Positions 50,533 to 58,280 of a stretch of 64,000 nucleotides of DNA are shown here, piece after piece (position 1 is the first letter of the stretch; the number at the start of each line of letters is the position of its first letter). The DNA is from DYCT01 sp051875715. GTDB lineage: Bacteria > Bacteroidota > Bacteroidia > Bacteroidales > Bacteroidaceae. Where the stretch lies: positions 1 through 64,000 of the forward strand of contig JBJEHD010000007.1 of the NCBI GenBank assembly GCA_051875715.1. The letters are read 5' to 3'. The translations under genes and the position numbers were made by a program. Under the pieces are notes generated by a model. The model saw only the letters and a list, made by a program, of their open reading frames with translations. It was not told the DNA's origin and searched no databases.

Positions 50533-51252
50533 ATGAAGAAATTTACTTTGATGGCGGTTTGGGCCTTGGCTACGATGGGCCTGAATGCGCAGGAACTGAA
50601 CTTTGTCCATGAGGGCAAGGTGCTGGAAAACGGCGCCACGATTCGCGTGGAGGCGTTGAAGGAACTGGGCGGCGGCTACGGAAACATGGATGCCGAGGTG
50701 TTCGTCCAGAACGCCGGCGCAACCAATGTGGAGGCCAGCCTGAAAATCGAAGTGACCGAAGGCGAAACGATTGGCTATTGCCACTTCATGGAAGGCACGG
50801 GTACGTGCATGGCAGTGGCTGCAGGCAAGTCGCTGACGCGCACCCGCACGATGAAGGTAGGCGAGACGCACGACCCCGAGGTGCATTCGTTGATGTCGTA
50901 TAAGGTGGACAACGCCACACTGAAATTCAAGTCGACGGTGGTGTTCACGCTGACCTACGGTTCGACGACGAAGAGCGTCACGGTGGAAATGGACTACGAT
51001 GCCACTACGTCCATCAACGCATCGACCGTGAAACCCGAATTGTTCGTGGCCGGACAGGAACTACGCTACAGCTTCGACAATGCCGCCGACCGTTGGCTGA
51101 ACATCTACAGCATCACGGGCTCGCTGGTAAAGCGTCTGCCGCTCGAAACGGCTGGCAGCGTATCGCTGAGCAACCTGAACAAGGGCGTGTACCTCTACGA
51201 AGTGGTAGAGAACGGACAGCGCGTGGCTGCTCACAAGTGCGTGCTTCGATAA
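50533..51252 (+). CDS. Secreted protein with type A-like C-terminal sorting domain
   Basis: 239 residues: signal peptide (LMAVWALATMGLNAQ), a beta-sandwich core (about 20-160) with a probable disulphide-prone CHFMEGTGTC pair, and a C-terminal ~75-residue region of the Por secretion-tail type (WLNIYSITGSLVKRL, SLSNLNKGVYLYEVVENGQ, ending KCVLR). Such tails direct cargo through type IX secretion in Bacteroidota; no secretion component is in this window. Last gene of the cluster; a strong bidirectional terminator follows. Confidence 0.8.
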   Translation: MKKFTLMAVWALATMGLNAQELNFVHEGKVLENGATIRVEALKELGGGYGNMDAEVFVQNAGATNVEASLKIEVTEGETIGYCHFMEGTGTCMAVAAGKSLTRTRTMKVGETHDPEVHSLMSYKVDNATLKFKSTVVFTLTYGSTTKSVTVEMDYDATTSINASTVKPELFVAGQELRYSFDNAADRWLNIYSITGSLVKRLPLETAGSVSLSNLNKGVYLYEVVENGQRVAAHKCVLR

Positions 51253-51276
51253 GCCAGCCAGTCTTGAACACATAAA

Positions 51277-51319
51277 AAAGCCCCCTGCCGGTACGGATGG
51301 ACGTGCGGCAGGGGGCTTT
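51277..51319. terminator. Bidirectional rho-independent terminator
   Basis: AAAGCCCCCTGCCG (51277-51290) pairs perfectly with CGGCAGGGGGCTTT (51306-51319) around a 15-nt loop, between convergent genes. The reverse-strand exit has a run of six T; the forward exit is CTTTCTC. Confidence 0.93.
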
Positions 51320-51341
51320 CTCAATTCTCTCCCGGAGGGCG

Positions 51342-52286
51342 TCAGATGAGTCCTTGTTCGGACAGGAAGCGTTCGGCCTCGATGGCTGCCTTGCATCCGC
51401 TGGCAGCGGCCGTGATGGCCTGGCGGTAGTGCGGGTCGGCCACGTCGCCTGCGGCGAACACGCCGGGGATGCCGGTGCGAGGCGTGTGGGGTTCGGTCAG
51501 GATGTAGCCCACTTCGTCGGTCTTGACGTAAGGTTTGAACACGTCGGAGTTCGGCTTGTGTCCGATGGCCAGGAAGAATCCGTCGATGGGCAGGTCGTAG
51601 CGGTAGGGGGCGCCGTCGCGGTCTTCGACCAGGTGGACGCCTTCCACGCCATTTTCACCATACAGGCCCACGGCGTTGTGCTTGAACAACACCTTGATTT
51701 TCCCGTTCTTCATGACGCGCTCCTGCATGATTTTCGAGGCACGCAGGTAGTCTTTGCGCACGACGAGGTAGACCTGCTTGGCCAGTCCGGACAGGTAGAT
51801 GGCCTCTTCGCAGGCCGTGTCGCCGCCGCCCACCACGGCCACGGTCTTCTTGCGGTAGAAGAACCCGTCGCAGGTGGCGCAGGCGCTCACACCCATGCCG
51901 GCATATTTCTTCTCATCGTCCAGGCCGAGGTATTTGGCCGTGGCCCCGGTGGCAATGATGAGGGTCTCGGCCTCCACTGTGGTCTCCTCGTCGATGGTGA
52001 TCTGGTAGGGACGCTGGCTGAGGTCGGCCTTGGTGACAAGCCCGGAACGGATGTCCGTGCCGAAACGAAGGGCTTGCTTGCGCAGGTCTTCCATCAAGGC
52101 AGGGCCGCTGATGCCCTCCGGATATCCGGGGAAGTTTTCGACGTCGGTGGTGGTGGTCAACTGGCCGCCGGTCTGCAGGCCCTCGTAGATGACGGGGTTC
52201 AGGTTGGCTCGTCCGGCATAGATGCCGGCTGTGTAGCCGGCAGGGCCCGAGCCGATGATGAGGCATTTGATTCTTTCTTTTTCCAT
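51342..52286 (-). CDS. trxB: Thioredoxin-disulphide reductase
   Basis: FAD- and NADPH-dependent reduction of thioredoxin. The 314-residue protein has the FAD motif IIGSGPAGYTAGIY at residue ~10, the redox pair Cys136-Cys139 in ACATCDGFF, an NADPH motif VVGGGDTACEEA about 155 and the second FAD motif GVFAAGDV. Third gene of the ftsK-lolA-trxB set, 52 nt after lolA. Confidence 0.97.
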   Translation of the reverse strand: MEKERIKCLIIGSGPAGYTAGIYAGRANLNPVIYEGLQTGGQLTTTTDVENFPGYPEGISGPALMEDLRKQALRFGTDIRSGLVTKADLSQRPYQITIDEETTVEAETLIIATGATAKYLGLDDEKKYAGMGVSACATCDGFFYRKKTVAVVGGGDTACEEAIYLSGLAKQVYLVVRKDYLRASKIMQERVMKNGKIKVLFKHNAVGLYGENGVEGVHLVEDRDGAPYRYDLPIDGFFLAIGHKPNSDVFKPYVKTDEVGYILTEPHTPRTGIPGVFAAGDVADPHYRQAITAAASGCKAAIEAERFLSEQGLI

Positions 52287-52338
52287 GATTTGTTGGTATT
52301 TATCCGGTTTTTACTAAGTGTCTTTCGGGCGAAGGGGA

Positions 52339-52980
52339 TTATCGCATGTCCACTACTTCGGCCTTCGGGTAGCGTTTGGGGTCGAACACGAAGGTGGAGT
52401 GCTCGAAATGCTGGCGGACGAGGTAGGTGGCGATGGTGAGGCGGGTGGTGAGTCCGGCCTGCGTCAGGTCGATGCAGAGCGGACGCAGGGTCTGCCGGCT
52501 GAGCAGCAGGGTGATGGATTCGAAACCCGTGTCGGCCGTGCGCGGGGTGAGCACGACCTCATGGACGGACTGTCCCTTCCAGGTGGTGCGTGAGCCCATG
52601 CGGCAGGAGAAACTCGAGCGATAGTGCTTCAGCAGCAGGCAGGGGTTGACGGTCTGCAGCTCGTCGGCCGTGGGGCGGCTGACGTAGACCTCGTCGCTCG
52701 TGGCTGCGTAACTCCACAATGTCTGTCCGTCGAACCACGAGGACGCGGCATCGGTCTGCAGGGCAAACTGCTCGCCTTGCAGCAGGAGGTTGCCGGCCTG
52801 GCTTGCGCCGGCCTGCCCGTTTTCCACCACTTGCAGGTTGAATTCGGCCCGGATGCCGTCGTCGCGGCGGAGGGCTTCGGCCGCACGGTCCATGACAGCA
52901 TAGGCATCCGTCTGTGCGTAGGTCGTTTCGCTCAAGCCGAGGCAGAGCAGGAGGGCGAGGGCTTGTCGGAGAACGGTCAT
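52339..52980 (-). CDS. lolA: LolA-like outer-membrane lipoprotein carrier
   Basis: Periplasmic carrier shuttling lipoproteins from the LolCDE exporter to the outer membrane. 213 residues: signal peptide (ALALLLCLGLSETTYAQ) then the half-barrel LolA pattern (DDGIRAEFNLQVVENG, QGEQFALQTDAASSWFDGQTLWSY). The start overlaps the ftsK stop by four bases, so translation is coupled. Sequence identity to E. coli LolA appears low, as usual in the phylum. Confidence 0.88.
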   Translation of the reverse strand: MTVLRQALALLLCLGLSETTYAQTDAYAVMDRAAEALRRDDGIRAEFNLQVVENGQAGASQAGNLLLQGEQFALQTDAASSWFDGQTLWSYAATSDEVYVSRPTADELQTVNPCLLLKHYRSSFSCRMGSRTTWKGQSVHEVVLTPRTADTGFESITLLLSRQTLRPLCIDLTQAGLTTRLTIATYLVRQHFEHSTFVFDPKRYPKAEVVDMR

Positions 52981-55418
52981 GCGTGCAGGTTTTGAAGTTT
53001 CATCTCCAGGTCGGTCTCGTCGAGGCAGAGCACCTCGCGGGGTTTGCTGCCCTGTGTGGCACCCACGATGCCGGCCTTCTCCAGTTGGTCCATCAGGCGG
53101 CCCGCCCGGTTGTAGCCGATGGCGAACTTGCGCTGGATGAGCGAGGTACTGCCCTGCTGATGGATGACAATGAGGCGGGCTGCCTCTTCGAACAAGGGGT
53201 CGAGGCGGTCCATGTCGACATCGGCGGCACCTGAGGCTTCGCCCTCCTCGCCCACGTATTCAGGCAGCATGAAGGCCGTGGGATAACCCTGCTGGCGGCT
53301 GATGTAGTCGGTGATGCGCTCCACTTCGGGCGTGTCGACAAAGGCGCACTGAACGCGTACGGGGTCGGCACCTTGCAGGAAGAGCATGTCGCCCCGGCCG
53401 ACCAGTTGGTTGGCACCCGGCCGGTCGAGGATGGTGCGCGAGTCCATCATGGACGATACGCGGAAACCCACCCGGGCGGGGAAGTTGGCCTTGATGGTAC
53501 CGGTGATGATGTTCGTAGTCGGACGTTGGGTGGCGATGATCATGTGGATGCCCACGGCGCGGGCCAACTGGGCGATACGGGCGATGGGGAGTTCCACCTC
53601 CTTGCCGGCCGTCATGATGAGGTCGCCGAACTCGTCGATGATGACCACGATGTAGGGCATGAACTTGTGGCCCTTTTCCGGGTTGAGTTTGCGGTGGATG
53701 AACTTGTCGTTGTACTCCTTGATGTTGCGCACATGGGCCTTCTTCAGCAGGTCGTAGCGCGTGTCCATCTCGATGCAGAGCGAGTTGAGCGTATTGATGA
53801 CTTTCTTGAAGTCGGTGATGATGGCTTCCTCGCCGTCGGGCAGTTTGGCCAGGAAGTGCTTCTCGATGGTCGAATAGATGCTGAACTCCACCTTCTTGGG
53901 GTCGATCATGACAAACTTCAGTTCGGCCGGATGTTTCTTATATAACAAAGAGGTGATGATGGCGTTCAGCCCGACGGATTTACCTTGTCCGGTGGCACCG
54001 GCCACGAGCACGTGCGGCATCTTGCACAGGTCGACCATAAACACTTCGTTGGTGATGGTCTTGCCGAAGGCGATGGGGAGGTCGTAGTTGGACTCCTGGA
54101 AACGCTTCGAAGCGATGACCGATTGCATCGACACGATTTTCGGATTGGAGTTCGGCACTTCGATGCCGATGGTTCCCTTGCCGGGGATGGGGGCGATGAT
54201 GCGGATGCCGAGCGCTTTGAGGCTGAGGGCGATGTCGTCCTCCAGTCCACGGATTTTCGAGATGCGCACGCCGGACTCGGGGGTGATCTCGTAGAGCGTG
54301 ATGGTGGGTCCGACGGTGGCCTTGATGCTGCTGATTTCGATGCCGAAACTACGCAGGATGCTGATGATGCGGTTCTTGTTGGCCGTCTGCTCTTCCATGT
54401 CGATGGTCGGCTCGTTGTCGTCGTAGTGTTTCATCAGGTCGAGGGTGGGGTAGTGGTAGTTCTCCAGGTCCAGCCGAGGGTTGTAGGGCGTGAGTTCGGG
54501 CCCGGTGTATTCTTCGTCCTCGTCGGTACCGCCCTGCTGGATGATGATTTCGGGTTCGGCAGGGGCTGCTTCGGGCGTGGGGGCCGGATTGGCCGGCTCT
54601 TCCTTGTCGGCTTCCTTCACCCAGTCCGTTTCGGCCGGATTGGGTTCGTCGGGTTCGGGCTCGGATGGCGTGTCGATGTCGGCGTCGGGTTCGGCCGGGG
54701 GCGTGGGAGCGTCGAAGTCCACCACGGCGGGTTGCGGATCGACGATGGCCGGGCGGACTGCCTGCTTGGGCGTCTCGTCGGGCGAGGCCGGGGACGGTTC
54801 CGGCGCGGACTTCAGACGTGACAGGGAGGGATGGAAGGCCTTTCGGATGACGACGATGGTCTGCGCACTGAGGTAGATGAGGAAGCAGATGGCCGTGGCC
54901 AGCAACAGAAGCCACAGTCCGGGCACGCCAATCTGCTGGATGAGCCAACTGCTGACCCTTTCGCCGTGGAGACCTCCCCACCGGATGAAATCGTGGTGCG
55001 AAAGGCTGCCCAGCGAACCCAGCATCACCGAACCCCACACCGTCAGCAGGGTGCACGAGATGAACCACTTGGTGATTCGTCCGTGGTAGACCTTCATCAG
55101 TTTCAGACCGGTCGCCATGAAAAACAGAATCAGGCAGAAGGAGGAGATGCCGAAGCCTCCGTTGATGAAATAATCGGCCAACTGGGCACCACGGAGGCCT
55201 GCGAAATTGCGTACCACCACCTGGCCGTTCTGAATCTCGCTTTGGTCGGCCGAGCCGGTGAAGAAGAAAGAGATGAAGGCCAGCAAGGTGTAAACGGCCA
55301 GGATGACCATCGTCAGGCCGACTACAAAGTGCAACGTCTCGTTGTGAAGCCGGGCGGTCCATTTGCCGGGCTGGGCAGGGGCAGCAGCCGTATTTTTTTC
55401 GGTTTTCTTTTTACTCAT
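52977..55418 (-). CDS. ftsK: DNA translocase FtsK
   Basis: Septal DNA pump that clears and resolves chromosome dimers. 813 residues: about four transmembrane helices in the first 190, a Pro/Glu/Asp-rich linker (about 200-330), the FtsK motor with Walker A GATGQGKSVG near residue 475 and Walker B VVIIDEFGDL, and a winged-helix gamma domain at the end (SLIQRKFAIGYNRAGRLMDQLEKAG). Start at ATG 55418 (MSKKKTEKN); the longer open frame extends across the promoter at 55456-55464 into the divergent gene. Overlaps lolA by four bases. Confidence 0.96.
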   Translation of the reverse strand: MSKKKTEKNTAAAPAQPGKWTARLHNETLHFVVGLTMVILAVYTLLAFISFFFTGSADQSEIQNGQVVVRNFAGLRGAQLADYFINGGFGISSFCLILFFMATGLKLMKVYHGRITKWFISCTLLTVWGSVMLGSLGSLSHHDFIRWGGLHGERVSSWLIQQIGVPGLWLLLLATAICFLIYLSAQTIVVIRKAFHPSLSRLKSAPEPSPASPDETPKQAVRPAIVDPQPAVVDFDAPTPPAEPDADIDTPSEPEPDEPNPAETDWVKEADKEEPANPAPTPEAAPAEPEIIIQQGGTDEDEEYTGPELTPYNPRLDLENYHYPTLDLMKHYDDNEPTIDMEEQTANKNRIISILRSFGIEISSIKATVGPTITLYEITPESGVRISKIRGLEDDIALSLKALGIRIIAPIPGKGTIGIEVPNSNPKIVSMQSVIASKRFQESNYDLPIAFGKTITNEVFMVDLCKMPHVLVAGATGQGKSVGLNAIITSLLYKKHPAELKFVMIDPKKVEFSIYSTIEKHFLAKLPDGEEAIITDFKKVINTLNSLCIEMDTRYDLLKKAHVRNIKEYNDKFIHRKLNPEKGHKFMPYIVVIIDEFGDLIMTAGKEVELPIARIAQLARAVGIHMIIATQRPTTNIITGTIKANFPARVGFRVSSMMDSRTILDRPGANQLVGRGDMLFLQGADPVRVQCAFVDTPEVERITDYISRQQGYPTAFMLPEYVGEEGEASGAADVDMDRLDPLFEEAARLIVIHQQGSTSLIQRKFAIGYNRAGRLMDQLEKAGIVGATQGSKPREVLCLDETDLEMKLQNLHA

Positions 55419-55455
55419 GAAACAGATTTGTATAAAGGGTTTCTGGATTGATTGT

Positions 55456-55464
55456 GCAAATGTA
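55456..55464 (-). promoter_or_regulatory. Bacteroidota -7 promoter element for ftsK-lolA-trxB
   Basis: Reverse-strand TACATTTGC, exact consensus, 37 nt upstream of the ftsK ATG. Divergent from the promoter at 55509-55517. Confidence 0.65.
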
Positions 55465-55508
55465 CGCGAAAATGGGGAATAAATACCCCTGGTTAATCCC
55501 TTTTTTCT

Positions 55509-55517
55509 TACCTTTGC
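55509..55517 (+). promoter_or_regulatory. Bacteroidota -7 promoter element for the DUF5063 operon
   Basis: TACCTTTGC, exact consensus, 18 nt upstream of the ATG at 55536, preceded by a T-rich stretch. Confidence 0.65.
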
Positions 55518-55535
55518 GCACCAAATTCGGATAGA

Positions 55536-56102
55536 ATGGAGAAGAATACGCAAGTCATATACGCACGTGGGACGGTGGAATTCACCACCGTGGCTGCGGA
55601 ATTTTGTGCCTTCCTGGAACGTTCGGAGGGGATGAAGAGGCAGGTGTTTGTCGACACACTGCTCAAGGTGCTGCCGCTGCTTTACCTGAAAGCCTTGCTG
55701 CTGCCCGAGGCCGAACGGCAGTCGGACGACGAACTCGAGACCTTCGTCAGCGAGACGGACTACGAGGTGTTGCGCCTGACCATGGCCGACGTCATGGGCG
55801 AGAAGGACGACTACCTGGAGGTGTTCATGCCCGATATGCAGTACAGCGACACGCCTATCCGGGCCTCCGTAGCGGAAGGCCTGGCCGACATCTACCAGGA
55901 CGTGAAGGATTTCGTGAGTGTCTATCGGCTGGGATTCGATGCCACGATGCACGATGCCCTGGCCCGTTGCCGCGAGAATTTCGAATCCTACTGGGGGCAG
56001 AAACTGGTCAACACGCTTCGTGCCTTGCATGACATACGTTACAATGGTAATCCCGACGAAGAGGACGAATCTTCGGAAAACGAATGGGGCGACGCGTTAT
56101 GA
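55536..56102 (+). CDS. DUF5063 domain protein
   Basis: 188 residues, helical and acidic (especially the tail EEDESSENEWGDAL), no export signal. Recognised as the DUF5063 family, which in Bacteroidales precedes a 3'-5' exonuclease and an rRNA methyltransferase, as here. Its stop overlaps the exonuclease start (ATGA). A role in RNA metabolism is plausible from context only. Confidence 0.85.
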   Translation: MEKNTQVIYARGTVEFTTVAAEFCAFLERSEGMKRQVFVDTLLKVLPLLYLKALLLPEAERQSDDELETFVSETDYEVLRLTMADVMGEKDDYLEVFMPDMQYSDTPIRASVAEGLADIYQDVKDFVSVYRLGFDATMHDALARCRENFESYWGQKLVNTLRALHDIRYNGNPDEEDESSENEWGDAL

Positions 56103-56716
56103 TAGTCAGAAGTAAGATAAGCAAGGAGGAAGTGTCCCAAATGCCCAAGGAAGGCTTTGGTGGTCGGATTGTAGTCATTCAGGCAGATGCCGAGGTGGAC
56201 AAGGCCGTCCGTTTTTTGGAGAGCCAGCCCATCGTGGGCATCGATACGGAAACAAAGCCCAATTTTCGCAAGGGGCGTATGAACAAGGTGTCGCTGCTGC
56301 AGGTGTCGACCGATGAAATCTGCTTCCTGTTCCGGCTGAACCTGGTGGGCGTGAACGAGTCCATCGTCCGCCTGCTGGAGAATCCTGCCGTGCTCAAGGT
56401 GGGCCTTTCGTTGTCAGACGACGTGCGTGCCTTGCATCGCCGGGGCAATTTCCACCAGCAGTCCTTTGTGGACCTGCAGGACTATGTGAAAGACTTCGGC
56501 ATCCAGGACAACAGCCTGCAGAAAATCTACGCCATCCTCTTCGGCAGCAAGATATCGAAGAGCCAGCAATTGTCCAACTGGGAGGCGGATGTGCTGACGG
56601 ATGCGCAAAAACTCTATGCGGCCACCGACGCGTGGGCTTGCTATCGCATCTACGGCTTGCTGCAGGAACTGCAGCGTACGGGCGATTACGTGACTGAAAC
56701 ATTAGAAGAAGCATAA
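56099..56716 (+). CDS. DEDD-type 3'-5' exonuclease (RNase D-like)
   Basis: 205 residues matching the exonuclease domain of RNase D/WRN. The metal-binding DEDDy residues are visible: DxE in VGIDTETKPNF, an Asp in VGLSLSDDVRAL, and the last motif Y-x(3)-D in YAATDAWACYRIY. No HRDC domain, so it is a stand-alone exonuclease. Begins by an ATGA overlap with DUF5063; the methyltransferase follows 14 nt later. RNA rather than DNA is the likelier substrate given the neighbours. Confidence 0.9.
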   Translation: MIVRSKISKEEVSQMPKEGFGGRIVVIQADAEVDKAVRFLESQPIVGIDTETKPNFRKGRMNKVSLLQVSTDEICFLFRLNLVGVNESIVRLLENPAVLKVGLSLSDDVRALHRRGNFHQQSFVDLQDYVKDFGIQDNSLQKIYAILFGSKISKSQQLSNWEADVLTDAQKLYAATDAWACYRIYGLLQELQRTGDYVTETLEEA

Positions 56717-56730
56717 AAAGAAAGACAAGG

Positions 56731-57915
56731 ATGAATTATCGAAAAGTGTATTTGCGCCCCGGCAAGGAGGAGTCGTTGAAACGTTTCCACCCGTGGGTGT
56801 TCTCGGGGGCCATCCAGCGTATCGAAGGCGAACCCGAAGAGGGCGAAGTGGTGAGCGTGCATACGGCACAAGGCGAGTTCATCGCGGTGGGTCATTTCCA
56901 AGTGGGGAGCATCGCCGTCCGCGTGCTCTCTTTCCAGCCGGAAGACATCGACACCGCTTTCTGGCGCAACCGGCTGGCCGTGGCCTACGAAGTGCGCCGT
57001 TGCATTGGGTTGACCGAGAACCCGCAGACCAACACCTTCCGCCTGGTGCATGGCGAGGGCGACAACCTGCCCGGACTGGTCATCGACGTATATGGCAAGA
57101 CGGCGGTGATGCAGGCGCATTCGGCCGGTATGCACACCGACCGGCACGCCATTGCCGAGGCGCTGGCCGAGGTGACGGGAGGCCGCATCGAAAACATCTA
57201 TTATAAATCGGAAACCACGTTGCCCTACAAGGCCGACCTGGGCCCGGAGAACGGGTTCATCCTGGGGGGAAGCCCGGACAACGTAGCCATGGAAAACGGC
57301 CTGAAATTCCACGTGGACTGGCTGAAAGGCCAGAAGACCGGATTCTTCGTGGACCAGCGCGAGAACCGGGCTTTGCTCGAACGCTATGCCAAGGACCGCA
57401 CCGTGCTCAACATGTTTTGCTATACGGGCGGATTCTCGTTCTACGCCATGCGCGGAGGGGCACGCCTGGTCCATTCGGTGGACAGTTCGGCCAAGGCAGT
57501 GGACCTGACTAACCAGAACGTCGAACTCAACTTCCCCGGCGACAGCCGCCATACGGCTTATGCGGAGGATGCCTTCAAGTTCCTCGACCGGATGGGCGAC
57601 CAGTACGACCTCATCATCCTCGACCCGCCTGCTTTCGCCAAGCACAAGGATGCGCTCCGCAACGCACTGCAAGGATATCGGAAACTGAACGCCAAGGCGT
57701 TCGAGAAAATCAAGCCGGGCGGCATCTTGTTCACCTTCAGTTGCTCGCAGGTCGTCAGCAAAGACCATTTCCGGACGGCCGTCTTCACGGCAGCTGCTCT
57801 CTCCGGCCGACGGGTGCGCATCCTGCACCAGTTGACCCAACCGGCCGACCACCCGGTGAACATCTACCATCCCGAGGGTGAGTATCTGAAGGGCCTGGTG
57901 CTTTATGTAGAGTAG
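56731..57915 (+). CDS. Class I SAM-dependent rRNA methyltransferase (RlmI/RlmK-like)
   Basis: 394 residues: N-terminal PUA-like domain (RFHPWVFSGAIQRI, about 10-75), EEHD-like linker, and Rossmann methyltransferase domain with SAM motif NMFCYTGGFSFYA near residue 225 and catalytic-type LIILDPPAF and TFSCSQ motifs. Relatives make m5C1962 (RlmI) or m7G (RlmK) in 23S rRNA; which applies here is not certain. Last gene of the operon that begins at 55536. Confidence 0.93.
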   Translation: MNYRKVYLRPGKEESLKRFHPWVFSGAIQRIEGEPEEGEVVSVHTAQGEFIAVGHFQVGSIAVRVLSFQPEDIDTAFWRNRLAVAYEVRRCIGLTENPQTNTFRLVHGEGDNLPGLVIDVYGKTAVMQAHSAGMHTDRHAIAEALAEVTGGRIENIYYKSETTLPYKADLGPENGFILGGSPDNVAMENGLKFHVDWLKGQKTGFFVDQRENRALLERYAKDRTVLNMFCYTGGFSFYAMRGGARLVHSVDSSAKAVDLTNQNVELNFPGDSRHTAYAEDAFKFLDRMGDQYDLIILDPPAFAKHKDALRNALQGYRKLNAKAFEKIKPGGILFTFSCSQVVSKDHFRTAVFTAAALSGRRVRILHQLTQPADHPVNIYHPEGEYLKGLVLYVE

Positions 57916-57984
57916 TAATGTATAAACAATGTTAAAGGCAAGTAAAAAACAAACCTGATATCATGTTGTATAACATAAAAGTGC

Positions 57985-57993
57985 TACATTTGC
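57985..57993 (+). promoter_or_regulatory. Bacteroidota -7 promoter element of a possible small RNA
   Basis: TACATTTGC, exact consensus, 70 nt after the methyltransferase stop. A TTG at 57966-57968 is a poor -33 candidate (16-nt spacer). Confidence 0.55.
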
Positions 57994-57999
57994 ATTGTG

Positions 58000-58064
58000 T
58001 TTTTCATGGTATTAGATTTAAGGTTAATGAAGATTGGTTGTCGTGATGACAATCAATTTTTTTT
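58000..58064 (+). ncRNA. Candidate small RNA
   Basis: The interval between the -7 element at 57985 and the terminator at 58064 would give a transcript of about 65 nt with an AT-rich 5' part and a terminator hairpin as its 3' end, the usual build of Bacteroidota small RNAs. The start position is estimated from the promoter. It could instead be the leader of a 44-codon frame, or the end of the methyltransferase mRNA. Confidence 0.4.
58033..58064 (+). terminator. Rho-independent terminator
   Basis: ATTGGTTGTC (58033-58042) pairs with GACAATCAAT (58048-58057) with one G-T pair and a GTGAT loop, then eight T (58057-58064). Confidence 0.85.
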
Positions 58065-58165
58065 GCCCTTCGGTGAAGGCATCTGTGGCCGTGTCGGCCG
58101 ACCCAAAGTCCTCCTCATTACAACAGTCGCCCAAAAATAGAAGTTGTTATCATCATAATACAAAT

Positions 58166-58250
58166 GTTCAGCCAAGGCTGAACGGTCATTACGAGTAGTG
58201 TCAAGCAGCATAGAGGTGGCTCTCGTTGACCGTTCAGCCTTGGCTGAACG
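58166..58250. repeat. Paired-palindrome (REPIN-like) element, copy 2
   Basis: GTTCAGCCAAGGCTGAACGGTC (58166-58187) and its exact reverse complement (58229-58250) flank, with one more base, a 40-nt spacer (58188-58227). The spacer differs from copy 1 yet its ends pair as ACGAG (58191-58195) with CTCGT (58222-58226). The AA/TT centres of the two arms are exchanged relative to copy 1. Confidence 0.9.
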
Positions 58251-58280
58251 AATGGGATCATCGGGGTGTCTCTTCGAACC

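Larger units (their letters stand above)
57916..58280. other. Convergent intergenic region with candidate small RNA and REPIN-like element
   Basis: The 365-bp gap between the convergent methyltransferase and RND pump genes holds a promoter element (57985-57993), a terminator (58033-58064) and a paired-palindrome element (58166-58250). No coding gene is convincing; a 44-codon frame (58006-58140) begins just after the promoter but runs through the terminator. Confidence 0.75.

Noticed and set aside
58006..58140. 44-codon frame after the 57985 promoter element
   Set aside because: It reads through a strong terminator and the protein shows no recognisable feature. It could be real but cannot be supported.
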